A stretch of 64,000 bases of DNA from contig NZ_LMJE01000013.1 in assembly GCF_001429245.1 (NCBI RefSeq), positions 1 through 64,000 of the forward strand, read 5' to 3'. Shown in pieces: positions 36,764 through 45,840 of this stretch. The DNA is from Rhizobium sp. Root274. GTDB lineage: Bacteria; Pseudomonadota; Alphaproteobacteria; Rhizobiales; Rhizobiaceae. Numbering within the stretch: the first letter of the stretch is position 1; each line of letters opens with the position of its first letter. A program made the position numbers and the translations under genes. The notes under the pieces were generated by a model, which saw only the letters and a program-made list of their open reading frames with translations, was not told the origin of the DNA and did not search any database.

Positions 36764-37809
36764 TGAATGAACAGAGCAAATTCGCCGCCACGGGCGTCGT
36801 TCCACCGGCCACGCTGAACATGCGCGAAACCGCGATTAAATATGGATTCCTTGTCCTGCTCGCAGGCATGGTCCTCTACTTTTCGCTGGTGACAGGAGGC
36901 TTCGCCTCGCCGCAGAGCGCCGTCTTCATCCTGCAATCCGTCTCGATCACCGGGATCCTAGCGCTCGGCGTGACAGCCACGCTGGTCGTCGGCGGTTTTG
37001 ACCTGTCGATCGGCTCAGTCGCCACGACGGCCATGATGGCCTCGTCTTATGTGATGGTGGTGATGGGCGGCGACGCATTGACAGCAACGCTCGTCTGCCT
37101 TGCCGTCGGTGTTCTGGTCGGTCTGATCAATGGCCTGATCATCGTCTACATGCGCGTACCGGATCTGTTGGCAACGCTCGGGATGATGTTCCTGCTTCTC
37201 GGACTCCAGCGCATTCCGACCGAAGGCCGGTCGATTGCAGCCGGCATGACGCTCCCCGATGGCTCGACCGCAACCGGCACCTTCAGCCCGGCCTTTCTGG
37301 CGCTCGGCCGCCATCGGTTCGATCTGATCCTGCCGAATCTGGTTCCGGTATCGGTGGTCGTGTTGATCGTGCTGGCGATCGTTATCTGGTTCTTCCTCGA
37401 ATACACCCGTTTCGGTCGCATGATGTATGCGGTCGGCTCCAACGAGCGCGCCGCCAGTCTGGCAGGGGCACCGGTCAATGCCTACAAGATCGCGGCCTAT
37501 ATCATTTCAGGTGTGTTCGCCTCGATCGGTGGCATCCTGCTTGCCGCCCGTCTCGGGCGCGGGGACATCGCCTCGGGCAACAATCTTCTTCTGGACGCGG
37601 TAGCGGCCGCCCTCATCGGCTTTGCCGTGCTCGGCGCCGCCAAGCCGAATGCATTCGGCACGGCCATCGGCGCCCTCTTCGTCGGCATCCTGTTGCAGGG
37701 CCTGACGATGATGAACGCGCCCTACTACACACAGGATTTCGTCAAGGGCGCCGTGCTCGTCATCGCCCTGATTTTCACCTTTGCGCTCTCGAAAAGAGGC
37801 AAACGCTGA
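36760..37809 (+). CDS. Sugar ABC transporter permease (RbsC type)
   Basis: 349 residues with about 8-10 hydrophobic segments, e.g. YGFLVLLAGMVLYFSLVTGG, ITGILALGVTATLVVGGFDLSIG (the conserved GGxDLSxG motif of ribose-class permeases) and VVVLIVLAIVIWFFLEYTRFGRMMYAVGSNERAA (typical cytoplasmic loop with AxG.N..AA). It ends in a short basic tail. The membrane protein forms the channel, probably as a homodimer, with the fused ATPase encoded upstream (4-nt overlap). The binding protein gene follows after 49 nt. Confidence 0.92.
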   Translation: MMNEQSKFAATGVVPPATLNMRETAIKYGFLVLLAGMVLYFSLVTGGFASPQSAVFILQSVSITGILALGVTATLVVGGFDLSIGSVATTAMMASSYVMVVMGGDALTATLVCLAVGVLVGLINGLIIVYMRVPDLLATLGMMFLLLGLQRIPTEGRSIAAGMTLPDGSTATGTFSPAFLALGRHRFDLILPNLVPVSVVVLIVLAIVIWFFLEYTRFGRMMYAVGSNERAASLAGAPVNAYKIAAYIISGVFASIGGILLAARLGRGDIASGNNLLLDAVAAALIGFAVLGAAKPNAFGTAIGALFVGILLQGLTMMNAPYYTQDFVKGAVLVIALIFTFALSKRGKR

Positions 37810-37858
37810 GACGGGAGGTCTCGGCGAATAACAATGTTCAAAAGTGGAGGAGACTGAC

Positions 37859-38902
37859 ATGCAATTTACACGGAGAACCCTCGGCAGGATGACGCTGGGG
37901 CTGATGGCGGCAACAACCTTCGTCGCGCCGGCCTTCGCGGCCGATATGCCCAAGCCGTTCGATAAACCCGGCGACGTCAAGATCGCGCTCGTGCGTTACC
38001 TGTCGACGGGCGACTTCTTCCAGTCTTATCTCGCCGGCGTTGAGGCGCAGGCCAAGGCGCTCGGCGTTCAGCTTCAGGTCTTCGACAGCCGTCAGGATGC
38101 AGCGCTTCAGGCCGACATGGTCGACCAGGCGATCGCGCTTGGTGTGCAGGGCATCATCATCCAGCACGGCCTGACGGAATCGATGAAGGAAGCGGCCCAG
38201 CGTGCGGTCGACGCCGGCATCAAGGTCGTCGCCTTCGACGTCAACGTCGAAAACGACAAGATCCCGCAGGTTGAACAGTCCGACCGAGACCTGGCTCGCC
38301 TGGCGCTCGAGCAGGCTGTCAAGGACAATGGCGAGAGCTTCAAGGCCGGTTATGTTTACGTCGCCGGGATTGCGCCCCTCGACCGCCGCGACGAAACCTG
38401 GAAAGAGTTCAAGACAAAGTATTCCGGCATCAACGAAGCCGCCCAGTTCGGCACGATGGACAATCCGATCGCCAATTCGGTCGCCAATCAGGCACGGTCC
38501 GTGATCTCCGCCAATTCCGACATCACCGTGATGTTCGCGCCTTATGACGAGTTCGCCAAGGGTGTTAAGATCGCCGTCGATGAAGCGGGTCTGTCCACCA
38601 GCGTGAAGATTTATTCGGCCGACATCTCGACCTCCGACATCGCCGCCATGCGCGAACCCGATTCCGCCTGGGTCGCGACTGCCGCGACGAACCCCGCCGT
38701 TGTCGGTCAGGTCTCCGTGCGCACACTTGCCATGTTGCTCGCCGGCGAAGACCCGGGCAAGCAGGTCATCGTGCCCCCGACGCTGATCACGCAGAAGGAC
38801 CTCAACGATCAGGACATCAAGAACATGGAAGAACTCGGCGCGAAACTGCCGCAATTCGCCCATGCCGATGTCGCCATGCCGGCATGGATGCCCAAGCCCT
38901 GA
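37859..38902 (+). CDS. Periplasmic sugar-binding protein of the ABC importer
   Basis: 347 residues. GGAGGAG 6 nt before the ATG at 37859 decides the start. Signal sequence: FTRRTLGRMTLGLMAATTFVAPAFA, with cleavage after AFA. The two arginines and hydrophobic core could also allow Tat export. The mature protein has the periplasmic-binding type 1 fold (VKIALVRYLSTGDFFQSYLAGVEAQAKALG, GVQGIIIQHGLTESMKEAAQRAVDAGIKVVAFDVN), as in ribose/galactose/rhamnose binding proteins. The ligand is unknown; context points to a methylthioribose-like or 5-deoxypentose-like sugar. Two strong hairpins lie between it and the converging aldolase/dehydrogenase gene. Confidence 0.92.
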   Translation: MQFTRRTLGRMTLGLMAATTFVAPAFAADMPKPFDKPGDVKIALVRYLSTGDFFQSYLAGVEAQAKALGVQLQVFDSRQDAALQADMVDQAIALGVQGIIIQHGLTESMKEAAQRAVDAGIKVVAFDVNVENDKIPQVEQSDRDLARLALEQAVKDNGESFKAGYVYVAGIAPLDRRDETWKEFKTKYSGINEAAQFGTMDNPIANSVANQARSVISANSDITVMFAPYDEFAKGVKIAVDEAGLSTSVKIYSADISTSDIAAMREPDSAWVATAATNPAVVGQVSVRTLAMLLAGEDPGKQVIVPPTLITQKDLNDQDIKNMEELGAKLPQFAHADVAMPAWMPKP

Positions 38903-38921
38903 TTTCCCATCGACTTTCATG

Positions 38922-38955
38922 AAAAAGGAGCGGTCCAGCGGGCCGCCCCTTTTTC
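38922..38955 (+). terminator. Rho-independent terminator after the ABC importer operon
   Basis: AAAAAGGAGCGGTCC pairs with GGGCCGCCCCTTTTT around an AGC loop, with two mismatches, and is followed by the T-run. It ends the rightward transcript 20 nt after the binding-protein stop. The A-run on the other side could let it work leftward too. Confidence 0.8.
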
Positions 38956-38967
38956 TTGCTGGTGAAA

Positions 38968-38995
38968 CAAACGGGGCAATTGGTTGCCCCGTTTG
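38968..38995. terminator. Perfect 12-bp hairpin, probable terminator for the leftward gene
   Basis: CAAACGGGGCAA (38968-38979), TTGG loop, TTGCCCCGTTTG (38984-38995). It is seven bases beyond the stop of the aldolase/dehydrogenase gene and so probably ends the leftward transcript. It has only a short T-run on either strand. Together with the hairpin before it, it insulates two convergent units. Confidence 0.7.
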
Positions 38996-39001
38996 CGAAG
39001 A

Positions 39002-41056
39002 TCAGCGCATCGCGGCGGCGATATTGCCACCGTCGACCGTGGTGACATCAGCGGTGGTGCGTTCGGCGAGCGCATGGTGCACGAAAGCGCGCGCCACATC
39101 CTCGGCCGTCACTTCGAAGCCGAGCAAGTTGCCGCCCATATACTCCCTGACGGAAAGGCCCCGGGCAGCCGCGCGGTTGGCAATCATCTCGTCGTTGAGC
39201 AGACCGGAGCGGATACGATCCGCATTCACCGCATTCACCCGGATGTTGTCTGCGCCATGCTCTAGCGCGTACTGGCGCGACAGGAAGAGCGTTGCCGCCT
39301 TCGGCAAACCATAGGCGCCGAATTTCGCCCCCGGATTAACCGCCTGCTTGGAGGCATTGAACAACAGCACGCCTCCCGTCCCCTGCGCCTTCATGATCCG
39401 GACCGCATTCTGCGCCACGGTCTGGTGGGCGAAGAAGTTCAGTTCGAAGCTCTTGCGTAGCAGCACATCGTCCATGGTGGCGATCGGGCTTTCCCAGGCC
39501 GCACCCGCGTTTGACACGACGATATCGACGCCGCCGAAAGTGGCAATCGCCTTGTCAAAGGCAGCGCGCACCGAGACCGGATCTGTGATGTCGCAGGCGA
39601 TGCCAATCGAGTTGTTACCGGCAGACTTTGCGATGGCCGCCGCCTTGTCACCGTCGAGATCGAGCGCCACGACATGCGCGCCCTCGGCAGCGAACGCCTT
39701 GACAATCGCAGCGCCGATGGCGCCGGCGCCACCGGTCACAATTACGATCTGGCCCGTAAATGGCTTCGGCTTGGCACTTGCGAGTTTGGCCTGTTCCAGC
39801 GACCAATATTCGAGATCGAAGAGATCGGGACGGCTCACCGGCTCGAAGCGGCCGACGGACTCCGCATCCCGTGCCGCCTCAATCCACATTTCGCCAACAT
39901 CAACGGCAATCGTTGCATCCTTGAAGGTGCGGCCATGGCCGAACATGCCAAGGCCCGGCACCAGCGTTAGGCGGGGCATGGGGTCGAGCATGACGCGCGT
40001 GACCTCGTCTCGGGCGTCGTTGCTGCGGAAATACTCGGTGTAGTCTGCGGCGAAAGCGGCGACCCGTTCATCGATCACCGCGCGATAGCCGGCGAGCTCG
40101 TCCTTAGCCGGTGCCGGTAGCACCATCGGGCCGGTCTTGATGCGGATGGAGAGATCAGGCGTCGAAACGCCTCGCGCCGCCATATCGCCGACTTCCGCAG
40201 CATTGACGAAGTCCAAGATGTCCGGCGAGGTGCGGAACACGCTGACCATGCGGTCATAGCGGCCTTCACCCTTGGCGACGGAGACTGCGCCCCGCAGCAG
40301 CGGAGCGACCTCGTTGACGCTTGCGAGATCACTCGGCAGCTTCGCAGGCGTGAACGGATTGCGGCCATTATTCTTGACGTGATCCTCCGCAACCGTGACG
40401 TAGCGTATCATCCGGTCATAGGCTTCTCTGGCCGTATCGCCGAACGTGAAGATTCCGTGTTTGTCGAGGATCAGCCCCTCGACCGTCGGATCCTGCTCGA
40501 ACACCTCAACTGCCGCCTTCGCCAGCGCGAAACCGGGCATGATATAGGGCACAAAACCCATCTTTTTGCCGAACAATTCGCGGCTCATCTCGCGGCTCTC
40601 CGCCTGGTCGGCGATCGCGAGGATGGCTGTCGAGTGGGTATGGTCGATGAATTTGTGGGGGAGGAAGGCGTGCAGGAGCGCCTCTACCGATGGATTGGGG
40701 GCGCCCGGATCGATCAGATTGGCGCGCAACAATGTCACCATGTCTTCATCGGACAGTGTCGCGAGCTTGCGGCTCTTCAACAGCGACGCAAGCTTCACGG
40801 CAGGCAGGCCCGCAGGTTCGATGGTGCCCATGTCCCAGCCACTGCCTTTAACGCAGAGGACAGCATGCGTATCACCGACAAGGTCGGTGATTTCGGTCTT
40901 GACGGACGTGTTGCCGCCGCCATGCAGCACCAGCCGCGGCTCTCCGCCCAGAAGACGTGTCGTATAGGTACGCAGCGCCAGATCGCGGTTGATGCCCTTT
41001 TCGGCATAGCTTTCGACGAACCGTTCCGCCTCGTCGTCGCGCCAGAGATTTTTCAT
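39002..41056 (-). CDS. Bifunctional class II aldolase / short-chain dehydrogenase
   Basis: 684 residues from the ATG at 41056 (GGGAGG 9 nt upstream). The N-terminal 400 residues are a class II (fuculose/rhamnulose-phosphate type) aldolase: LVLHGGGNTSVK, LHAFLPHKFIDHTHSTAILAIA with zinc-binding His residues, and LDKHGIFTFGDTAREAYDR. The C-terminal 260 residues are an SDR: GQIVIVTGGAGAIGAAIVKAFAAEGAHVVALDLD, VSNAGAAWE, LFNASKQAVNPGAKFGAYGLPKAATLFL with Tyr and Lys. Known RhaD-type fusions cleave rhamnulose-1-P to DHAP and lactaldehyde and oxidise the aldehyde. No rhamnose isomerase or kinase is nearby, so here it may cleave the ketose-1-phosphate formed by the MtnK/MtnA-like enzymes. The SorC gene upstream is 60 nt away on the same strand. 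Confidence 0.9.
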   Translation of the reverse strand: MKNLWRDDEAERFVESYAEKGINRDLALRTYTTRLLGGEPRLVLHGGGNTSVKTEITDLVGDTHAVLCVKGSGWDMGTIEPAGLPAVKLASLLKSRKLATLSDEDMVTLLRANLIDPGAPNPSVEALLHAFLPHKFIDHTHSTAILAIADQAESREMSRELFGKKMGFVPYIMPGFALAKAAVEVFEQDPTVEGLILDKHGIFTFGDTAREAYDRMIRYVTVAEDHVKNNGRNPFTPAKLPSDLASVNEVAPLLRGAVSVAKGEGRYDRMVSVFRTSPDILDFVNAAEVGDMAARGVSTPDLSIRIKTGPMVLPAPAKDELAGYRAVIDERVAAFAADYTEYFRSNDARDEVTRVMLDPMPRLTLVPGLGMFGHGRTFKDATIAVDVGEMWIEAARDAESVGRFEPVSRPDLFDLEYWSLEQAKLASAKPKPFTGQIVIVTGGAGAIGAAIVKAFAAEGAHVVALDLDGDKAAAIAKSAGNNSIGIACDITDPVSVRAAFDKAIATFGGVDIVVSNAGAAWESPIATMDDVLLRKSFELNFFAHQTVAQNAVRIMKAQGTGGVLLFNASKQAVNPGAKFGAYGLPKAATLFLSRQYALEHGADNIRVNAVNADRIRSGLLNDEMIANRAAARGLSVREYMGGNLLGFEVTAEDVARAFVHHALAERTTADVTTVDGGNIAAAMR

Positions 41057-41116
41057 AGTATTCAGCCTCCCGATATACCGGTCCGACCGGCATCGGTGGA
41101 CCAAAGCTGTAGGGGT

Positions 41117-42097
41117 TCAGGCCTCGCCCGAACCGACCCTGCCGAGCCCCTCGCGGCTCCAGTGTTGCAGCACCCGTCGCGCCATCGAACTGGTAATCAC
41201 CAGATGCGACGCGAAGCCACCCTTGAGGGCCGCGATCAGGGGCGCGAACTTGTTGTCTTCCTGCACGACCAGCATGCGCTTCTTGATCGCTCGGATGGAA
41301 TCCAGATCCGCGGAAATGCAGCGCCGATTATGCGCGCAATCCATCCACTGACCGTTATGATCGATGAGCTGCCCGGCAATGACGCCGACGGCACCTTGCT
41401 CCCCCATCTCATGCATGTCTTGAGCCGAGAGAGCTCCGCATTTGACGAGATGGCTGTCCTCTTCGATGCCGCCGACAGAATAGAGCGCCAACTGGCAGTC
41501 GGAGATGGCCGCGAGCTGCTCCCGGATCACTGGCTCCCCGCGTAATTCCTCGGCGAGGCGCTCGGAGGACAGAACGAGCGGGGCATAGAAGTTGATGCCT
41601 TCCGCATTGAGGCGGCGGGCGATTTCCGTCGTGCATTGATCAGGGCGATAGGAGTAAGGCGCACCGAGATTGCCGCAAAGCTGCACCACGGTCACGCCGC
41701 GGAGGTCCGCGAAAGGCATGACGTCCGCGATGTGATAGACGGTACGGCCCCAGGCCACGCCCACCCGGTCACCCTTGTTGATCAGTTCAAGAAAGACGGA
41801 GGCGGCGACGACGGGCATTTCGGCAGCCGGATCCATCGCCTGACGGTCCTCCGGCACGATCCAGACTGTCGTCAACCCCGTTGCATCCTCCAGTTCCCGG
41901 GCAAGCACATCGTCCGAAAAAAGCTCCGTCGACGTGGTGATCGTGACGATCCCCATCTCCCGCGCCCGGCGCAGATACATCGCCACAGAGGCGCGTGAGA
42001 TCTCAAGCCGCTGAGCCACTTCGTCCTGACGCAAGCCGTGTGTATAGTAGAGCCAGGCAGCTTTATGAATGATCTGGTCCGCGGTACGAATTGGCAT
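41117..42097 (-). CDS. SorC-family sugar-responsive transcriptional regulator
   Basis: 326 residues. AGGGA 7 nt before the ATG at 42097 favours this start over one 10 codons upstream. N-terminal HTH: AWLYYTHGLRQDEVAQRLEISRASVAMYLRRAREMGIV. The rest is the SorC sugar-phosphate sensor domain: DRVGVAWGRTVYHIADVM, VTVVQLCGNLG, GVIAGQLIDHNGQWMDCAHNRRCISADLDSIRAIKKRMLVV. Such proteins bind a phosphorylated sugar and release operators. It is followed by the aldolase/SDR gene in the same direction. TGACAAAAGTCA (42141-42152) upstream of its start, related to the palindrome at 35180, suggests it regulates itself and the divergent mtnK and importer operons. Confidence 0.9.
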   Translation of the reverse strand: MPIRTADQIIHKAAWLYYTHGLRQDEVAQRLEISRASVAMYLRRAREMGIVTITTSTELFSDDVLARELEDATGLTTVWIVPEDRQAMDPAAEMPVVAASVFLELINKGDRVGVAWGRTVYHIADVMPFADLRGVTVVQLCGNLGAPYSYRPDQCTTEIARRLNAEGINFYAPLVLSSERLAEELRGEPVIREQLAAISDCQLALYSVGGIEEDSHLVKCGALSAQDMHEMGEQGAVGVIAGQLIDHNGQWMDCAHNRRCISADLDSIRAIKKRMLVVQEDNKFAPLIAALKGGFASHLVITSSMARRVLQHWSREGLGRVGSGEA

Positions 42098-42715
42098 GAT
42101 TGTCCCTAGTTGATCGGCTTCTGACATAATTCATCACTGCTGACAAAAGTCAATGGCGCACTTGCTCGTCATCATGGACAAGGCATCCGCGCCTTCGGCG
42201 GACCACGTCCCTTCCAGCACCTGGGATGCCCGAAAGCCTCGACGCGACAAACGGGGATCGGATCATTGAAATGAATTCGCCCACAGATTTCCCTTGGCAA
42301 AAGCCATGACGCCCTTCGACTAGAAGCGGGTTCGGCCTATCCGGCGCTGTAAAGGCATTGTGTTACCCCGTTGAGAACGGGGATTGCAGGGAGACCCTTA
42401 GACAGCTTCACACGTGGAAGCTGTGTCCCCGAAACGCAAAAAACCGCTCCCCTCAGATGGAAACGGTCAACAATTGTGTTTGAACTGGTTGCGGGAGCCT
42501 CATGACATGAAGACTTGCTCGAGGCTCGCGACAACGCGCCCCTAAACCTTAAGGGCAGGAAGGGCCGGCGAGATGCGGTCTCCCGATCCAATCGCTCCAG
42601 TTACCCTTTTTGCCTCAGCAAGGCGCCAGCGGCGATTTCGGGTGATGGCGAGATGCACGAGAATGCAGAGTTGCATCACCTCCGGCCCCTCGCCCGATCG
42701 GCATTTTTTCGTCCA
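42098..42715. other. Non-coding interval with two stable hairpins
   Basis: The part next to the regulator gene holds its promoter and the TGACAAAAGTCA palindrome (42141-42152). Further right, CCCCGTT/AACGGGG (42366-42382, 3-nt loop) is followed by ACAGCTTC/GAAGCTGT (42402-42424, 7-nt loop), the latter flanked by GGGA (42389-42392) and TCCC (42426-42429) that can close a longer stem. No open frame in the interval has a credible start and composition. It could encode a small RNA or be decayed DNA. Confidence 0.45.
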
Positions 42716-43345
42716 CTAGCGACTTAACGGCTTGGCTGACACGCGGATCACGAAAACTTCGCTCTCGCCTTCGGGGAAAAGGTAAACACGGCTTCCCCTA
42801 CCAATGCCCGTGATCGCGTCGAATTGACGTGCTGAGAATAAACCCGCCGGAAGCTTCGCGCTCATCGGTCCGTTGAAGACGATAAGTGTCTCGTCGGCTT
42901 CCCCGTCAATAGCGACGGTGTTCTTGAGAACCAGCCGTTCCATTGAATGATCGAAGCATTCTCGACGCGACATGACATTGAGGTCCGTCGTCTGGCTTTC
43001 CATGACGGAAGCCTCAACCGGAAGCTCGCCCTTGAAGGCGTGCGGTTCGCTAGTGGGGGTCAATGAAACACTATTACCGCCGCTGTGCAGGATGATTCCG
43101 TCGCCATGCATCACCGCGATCGTTCTGTCGACCCCTTCGAATATCGAAAAAGGGCCATCCTTGTTGACGATGGCGATACTGACGCGCCACAGGAATTCGG
43201 GACCCATCCCTTTATCGGAATACACTGCGACTTCTCTGGTAACGCCGCAGCCATTCTTCCAGGGAACGAGGCGCTGGTCCTCGGCTCGCAGAAAATTCAA
43301 GACGCCCTCCGAAGATTGTCGGCGCACCATCGAGCGGCGCCCCAT
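42716..43345 (-). CDS. hutD: HutD-family protein
   Basis: 209 residues when started at 43345, just after the hutU stop; the upstream open frame is an artefact of overlapping hutU. It contains the family core: LNFLRAEDQRLVPWKNGCGVTREVAVY, FLWRVSIAIVNKDGPFSIFEGVDRTIAVMHGDGIIL, SEPHAFKGELPVEASV. HutD is a cupin-like protein of the HutD/Ves family found in hut operons and thought to limit or tune histidine catabolism rather than catalyse a step. It is the last gene of the leftward hutIHGUD transcript. An ATG five codons later is an alternative start; neither has a good ribosome site. Confidence 0.85.
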   Translation of the reverse strand: MGRRSMVRRQSSEGVLNFLRAEDQRLVPWKNGCGVTREVAVYSDKGMGPEFLWRVSIAIVNKDGPFSIFEGVDRTIAVMHGDGIILHSGGNSVSLTPTSEPHAFKGELPVEASVMESQTTDLNVMSRRECFDHSMERLVLKNTVAIDGEADETLIVFNGPMSAKLPAGLFSARQFDAITGIGRGSRVYLFPEGESEVFVIRVSAKPLSR

Positions 43346-43352
43346 TGACGGT

Positions 43353-45026
43353 TCAATTGCCGAGGATACCGGGCAGGCGCAGGCCCTTTTCCTTGGCGCA
43401 ATCAAGCGCGATGTCATAGCCCGCATCGGCATGGCGCATGACCCCGGTCGCCGGGTCGTTCCAAAGCACGCGCTCCAGCCGGCGTGCAGCATCGTCAGTA
43501 CCATCGGCGCAGATGACCATGCCGGAATGCTGCGAAAAGCCCATGCCGACACCGCCGCCGTGATGCAGCGAAACCCAGGTCGCACCCGAGGCGCAGTTGA
43601 GCAGCGCGTTCAGAAGCGGCCAGTCGGAGACCGCGTCGGAGCCATCCTTCATCGCTTCCGTCTCGCGGTTCGGCGAGGCGACCGAGCCGGAATCGAGATG
43701 GTCGCGGCCGATGACGACGGGCGCCTTCAACTCCCCGCTCCGTACCATCTCGTTGAAGGCAAGGCCGAGCTTGTGACGGTCGCCGAGGCCCACCCAGCAG
43801 ATGCGCGCTGGCAGGCCCTGGAAAGCGATGCGCTCGCGGGCCATGTCCAGCCAGTTGTGCAGATGTTCGTTGTCGGGCAGTAGCTCCTTCACCTTGGCAT
43901 CGGTCTTGTAGATATCCTCCGGATCGCCCGAGAGTGCGGCCCAGCGGAAGGGGCCGATGCCGCGGCAAAACAGCGGACGGATATAGGCCGGCACGAAGCC
44001 GGGGAAGGCAAAGGCATTCTCGAAGCCTTCCTCCTTGGCGACCTGGCGAATGTTGTTGCCGTAGTCGAGCGTGGGAACGCCCATGTTCCAGAAGTCGACC
44101 ATGGCCTGCACATGGGTCTTCATCGAGGCACGGGCGGCAACTTCCACCGCCTTCGGATCGGTTTCTTGTTTTGCCCGCCATTCGGCAACCGTCCAGCCGA
44201 GTGGCAAATAGCCGTGGATCGGGTCATGAGCCGAGGTCTGGTCGGTCACGATGTCGGGGCGGACGCCGCGGCGAACGAGTTCCGGGAAGATCTCGGCGGC
44301 ATTGCCGATTAGACCAACGGATTTCGCTTCGCCCGCCTTGGTCCACTGGTCGATCAACGCAAGTGCCTCGTCCAGCGTATGCGCTTTGGCATCGACATAA
44401 CGGGTGCGCAGGCGGAAATCGATGCGGGTTTCGTCGCATTCGACGGCAAGGCAGCAGGCGCCGGCCATGACGGCAGCGAGCGGCTGGGCGCCACCCATGC
44501 CGCCGAGACCACCGGTCAGTATCCACTTACCCTTGAGATTGCCGTTGTAGTGCTGACGCCCGGCCTCCGCGAAGGTCTCATAGGTACCCTGCACGATGCC
44601 CTGCGTACCGATATAGATCCACGAGCCGGCGGTCATCTGGCCATACATGGCCAGGCCCTTTTTATCCAGCTCGTTGAAATGGTCCCAGGTCGCCCAATGC
44701 GGCACAAGATTGGAATTGGCGATCAGCACGCGCGGCGCGTCCTTGTGAGTACGGAACACGCCGACCGGCTTTCCTGACTGCACGATGAGCGTCTCTTCCT
44801 CGGTGAGCGTCTTCAGCGTCTCGACGATCCGGTCAAAATCCTCCCAAGTGCGTGCGGCGCGGCCTATGCCGCCATAGACGACCAGTTCATGCGGCCGCTC
44901 AGCAACATCGGGGTCGAGATTGTTCATCAGCATGCGCAACGGCGCTTCCGTCATCCAGGTCTTGGCGGAGAGTTCGGTTCCGGTTGCGGCGCGGACGTCG
45001 CGGATATTGTGTCTTGGATTGCTCAT
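43353..45026 (-). CDS. hutU: Urocanate hydratase
   Basis: 557 residues, normal for urocanase. It converts urocanate to 4-imidazolone-5-propionate using bound NAD as an electrophile. Conserved blocks: [82 protein letters not shown] for NAD binding, [32 protein letters not shown] containing the active-site Cys, and [18 protein letters not shown] near the C-terminus. GAGG lies before the ATG, 12 nt downstream of the hutG stop. Second step of the Hut pathway. Confidence 0.97.
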   Translation of the reverse strand: MSNPRHNIRDVRAATGTELSAKTWMTEAPLRMLMNNLDPDVAERPHELVVYGGIGRAARTWEDFDRIVETLKTLTEEETLIVQSGKPVGVFRTHKDAPRVLIANSNLVPHWATWDHFNELDKKGLAMYGQMTAGSWIYIGTQGIVQGTYETFAEAGRQHYNGNLKGKWILTGGLGGMGGAQPLAAVMAGACCLAVECDETRIDFRLRTRYVDAKAHTLDEALALIDQWTKAGEAKSVGLIGNAAEIFPELVRRGVRPDIVTDQTSAHDPIHGYLPLGWTVAEWRAKQETDPKAVEVAARASMKTHVQAMVDFWNMGVPTLDYGNNIRQVAKEEGFENAFAFPGFVPAYIRPLFCRGIGPFRWAALSGDPEDIYKTDAKVKELLPDNEHLHNWLDMARERIAFQGLPARICWVGLGDRHKLGLAFNEMVRSGELKAPVVIGRDHLDSGSVASPNRETEAMKDGSDAVSDWPLLNALLNCASGATWVSLHHGGGVGMGFSQHSGMVICADGTDDAARRLERVLWNDPATGVMRHADAGYDIALDCAKEKGLRLPGILGN

Positions 45027-45038
45027 GATCCTCGCTCC

Positions 45039-45839
45039 TCAGCGTCTCAGTTCGAGCGCAATGGCTTCGATTGATGTCAAAATATCCTGGAGATGGCGTC
45101 GCAGCGCCTCGGCCTTCCCGGCGTCATAGGTGAAGGGTGGTGCTTCGGTGGCCAGATGCGTGATCTGCGCCAGTTCCATCTGGATGGCGTGCACGCCGGT
45201 CTCCGGTTGCCCGTAATGCCGTGTTGTCCAGCCGCCCTTGAAGCGGCCGTTGACCACGGAGGTGAATCCCTTGGCCCGACCGGCGATCTCGGCCGCAGCG
45301 TTCTCGATGCTGGGATCGCAGGTGCGGCCCATGTCCGTGCCGATGTTGAAGTCCGGCAGAGCCCCGTCGAACAGGAAGGGGATGAGCGAGCGGATCGAAT
45401 GGCAGTCGTAGAGAACCGCCACCCCATGGATAGCCTTCACGCGCTCAATTTCGGCGCTAAGCGCCGCATGATAGGGTGCGTGAAAGTCTGCCAGCCGCTC
45501 GGCAATGTCGTCGCTTGTTGGTTCTTCGCCGCTTTTCCAGATGGCAACCCCGTCAAAATCCGTCTCTGGTACGAGACCTGTGGTATTCTGCCCTGGATAG
45601 AGGCTCACGCCTTCAGGATTGCGGTTCGCATCAATCACATACCGATGGAAGGTGGCTCTGACTGTCGTCGCATGTGGCAGCAGGCCGGCATAGAGCTCAT
45701 GGATATGCCAGTCTGTGTCAGCAAGCAGCTTCCCGTTGGCATTGAGACGATCCCAGACCGCGGGCGGGACATCCGTGCCAGTATGCGGGAAGGCGAGAAT
45801 AACGGGGGAGGTGCCTTGCGTGATTTCGAAGACGGCCAT
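45039..45839 (-). CDS. hutG: N-formylglutamate deformylase
   Basis: 266 residues of the N-formylglutamate amidohydrolase family. FPHTGTDVPPAVW, LLPHATTVRATFHRYVIDANRNPEG, VAVLYDCHSIRSLIPFLFDG and VVNGRFKGGWTTRHYGQPETGVHAIQMEL carry the zinc ligands and substrate arginines. It hydrolyses N-formylglutamate to glutamate and formate, the last step of the five-step Hut route in which HutF deiminates formiminoglutamate. Together with the hutF gene here this shows that route, not the direct formamide-releasing one. One base separates it from the hutH stop. Confidence 0.95.
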   Translation of the reverse strand: MAVFEITQGTSPVILAFPHTGTDVPPAVWDRLNANGKLLADTDWHIHELYAGLLPHATTVRATFHRYVIDANRNPEGVSLYPGQNTTGLVPETDFDGVAIWKSGEEPTSDDIAERLADFHAPYHAALSAEIERVKAIHGVAVLYDCHSIRSLIPFLFDGALPDFNIGTDMGRTCDPSIENAAAEIAGRAKGFTSVVNGRFKGGWTTRHYGQPETGVHAIQMELAQITHLATEAPPFTYDAGKAEALRRHLQDILTSIEAIALELRR

Positions 45840-45840
45840 G

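Noticed and set aside
37838..38920. Leftward 360-codon frame opposite the sugar-binding protein gene
   Set aside because: Antisense shadow with no recognisable domain; the rightward gene has a signal peptide, ribosome site and family motifs.
39002..41056. A classical L-rhamnose catabolic locus (RhaD fusion plus ribose-type importer)
   Set aside because: No rhamnose isomerase, rhamnulokinase, mutarotase or DeoR-type RhaR is present; the regulator is SorC-type and the other enzymes are MtnK/MtnA-like.
42486..42498. TGGTTGCGGGAGC, which resembles the complement of a tRNA acceptor end plus CCA
   Set aside because: Only 13 bases match; no T-arm, anticodon arm or other tRNA part lies beside it, so neither a tRNA gene nor an attachment site is supported.
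43346..43585. 5' extension of the hutD frame by 80 codons
   Set aside because: It overlaps the hutU coding sequence in another frame, and the HutD domain begins only after the hutU stop.
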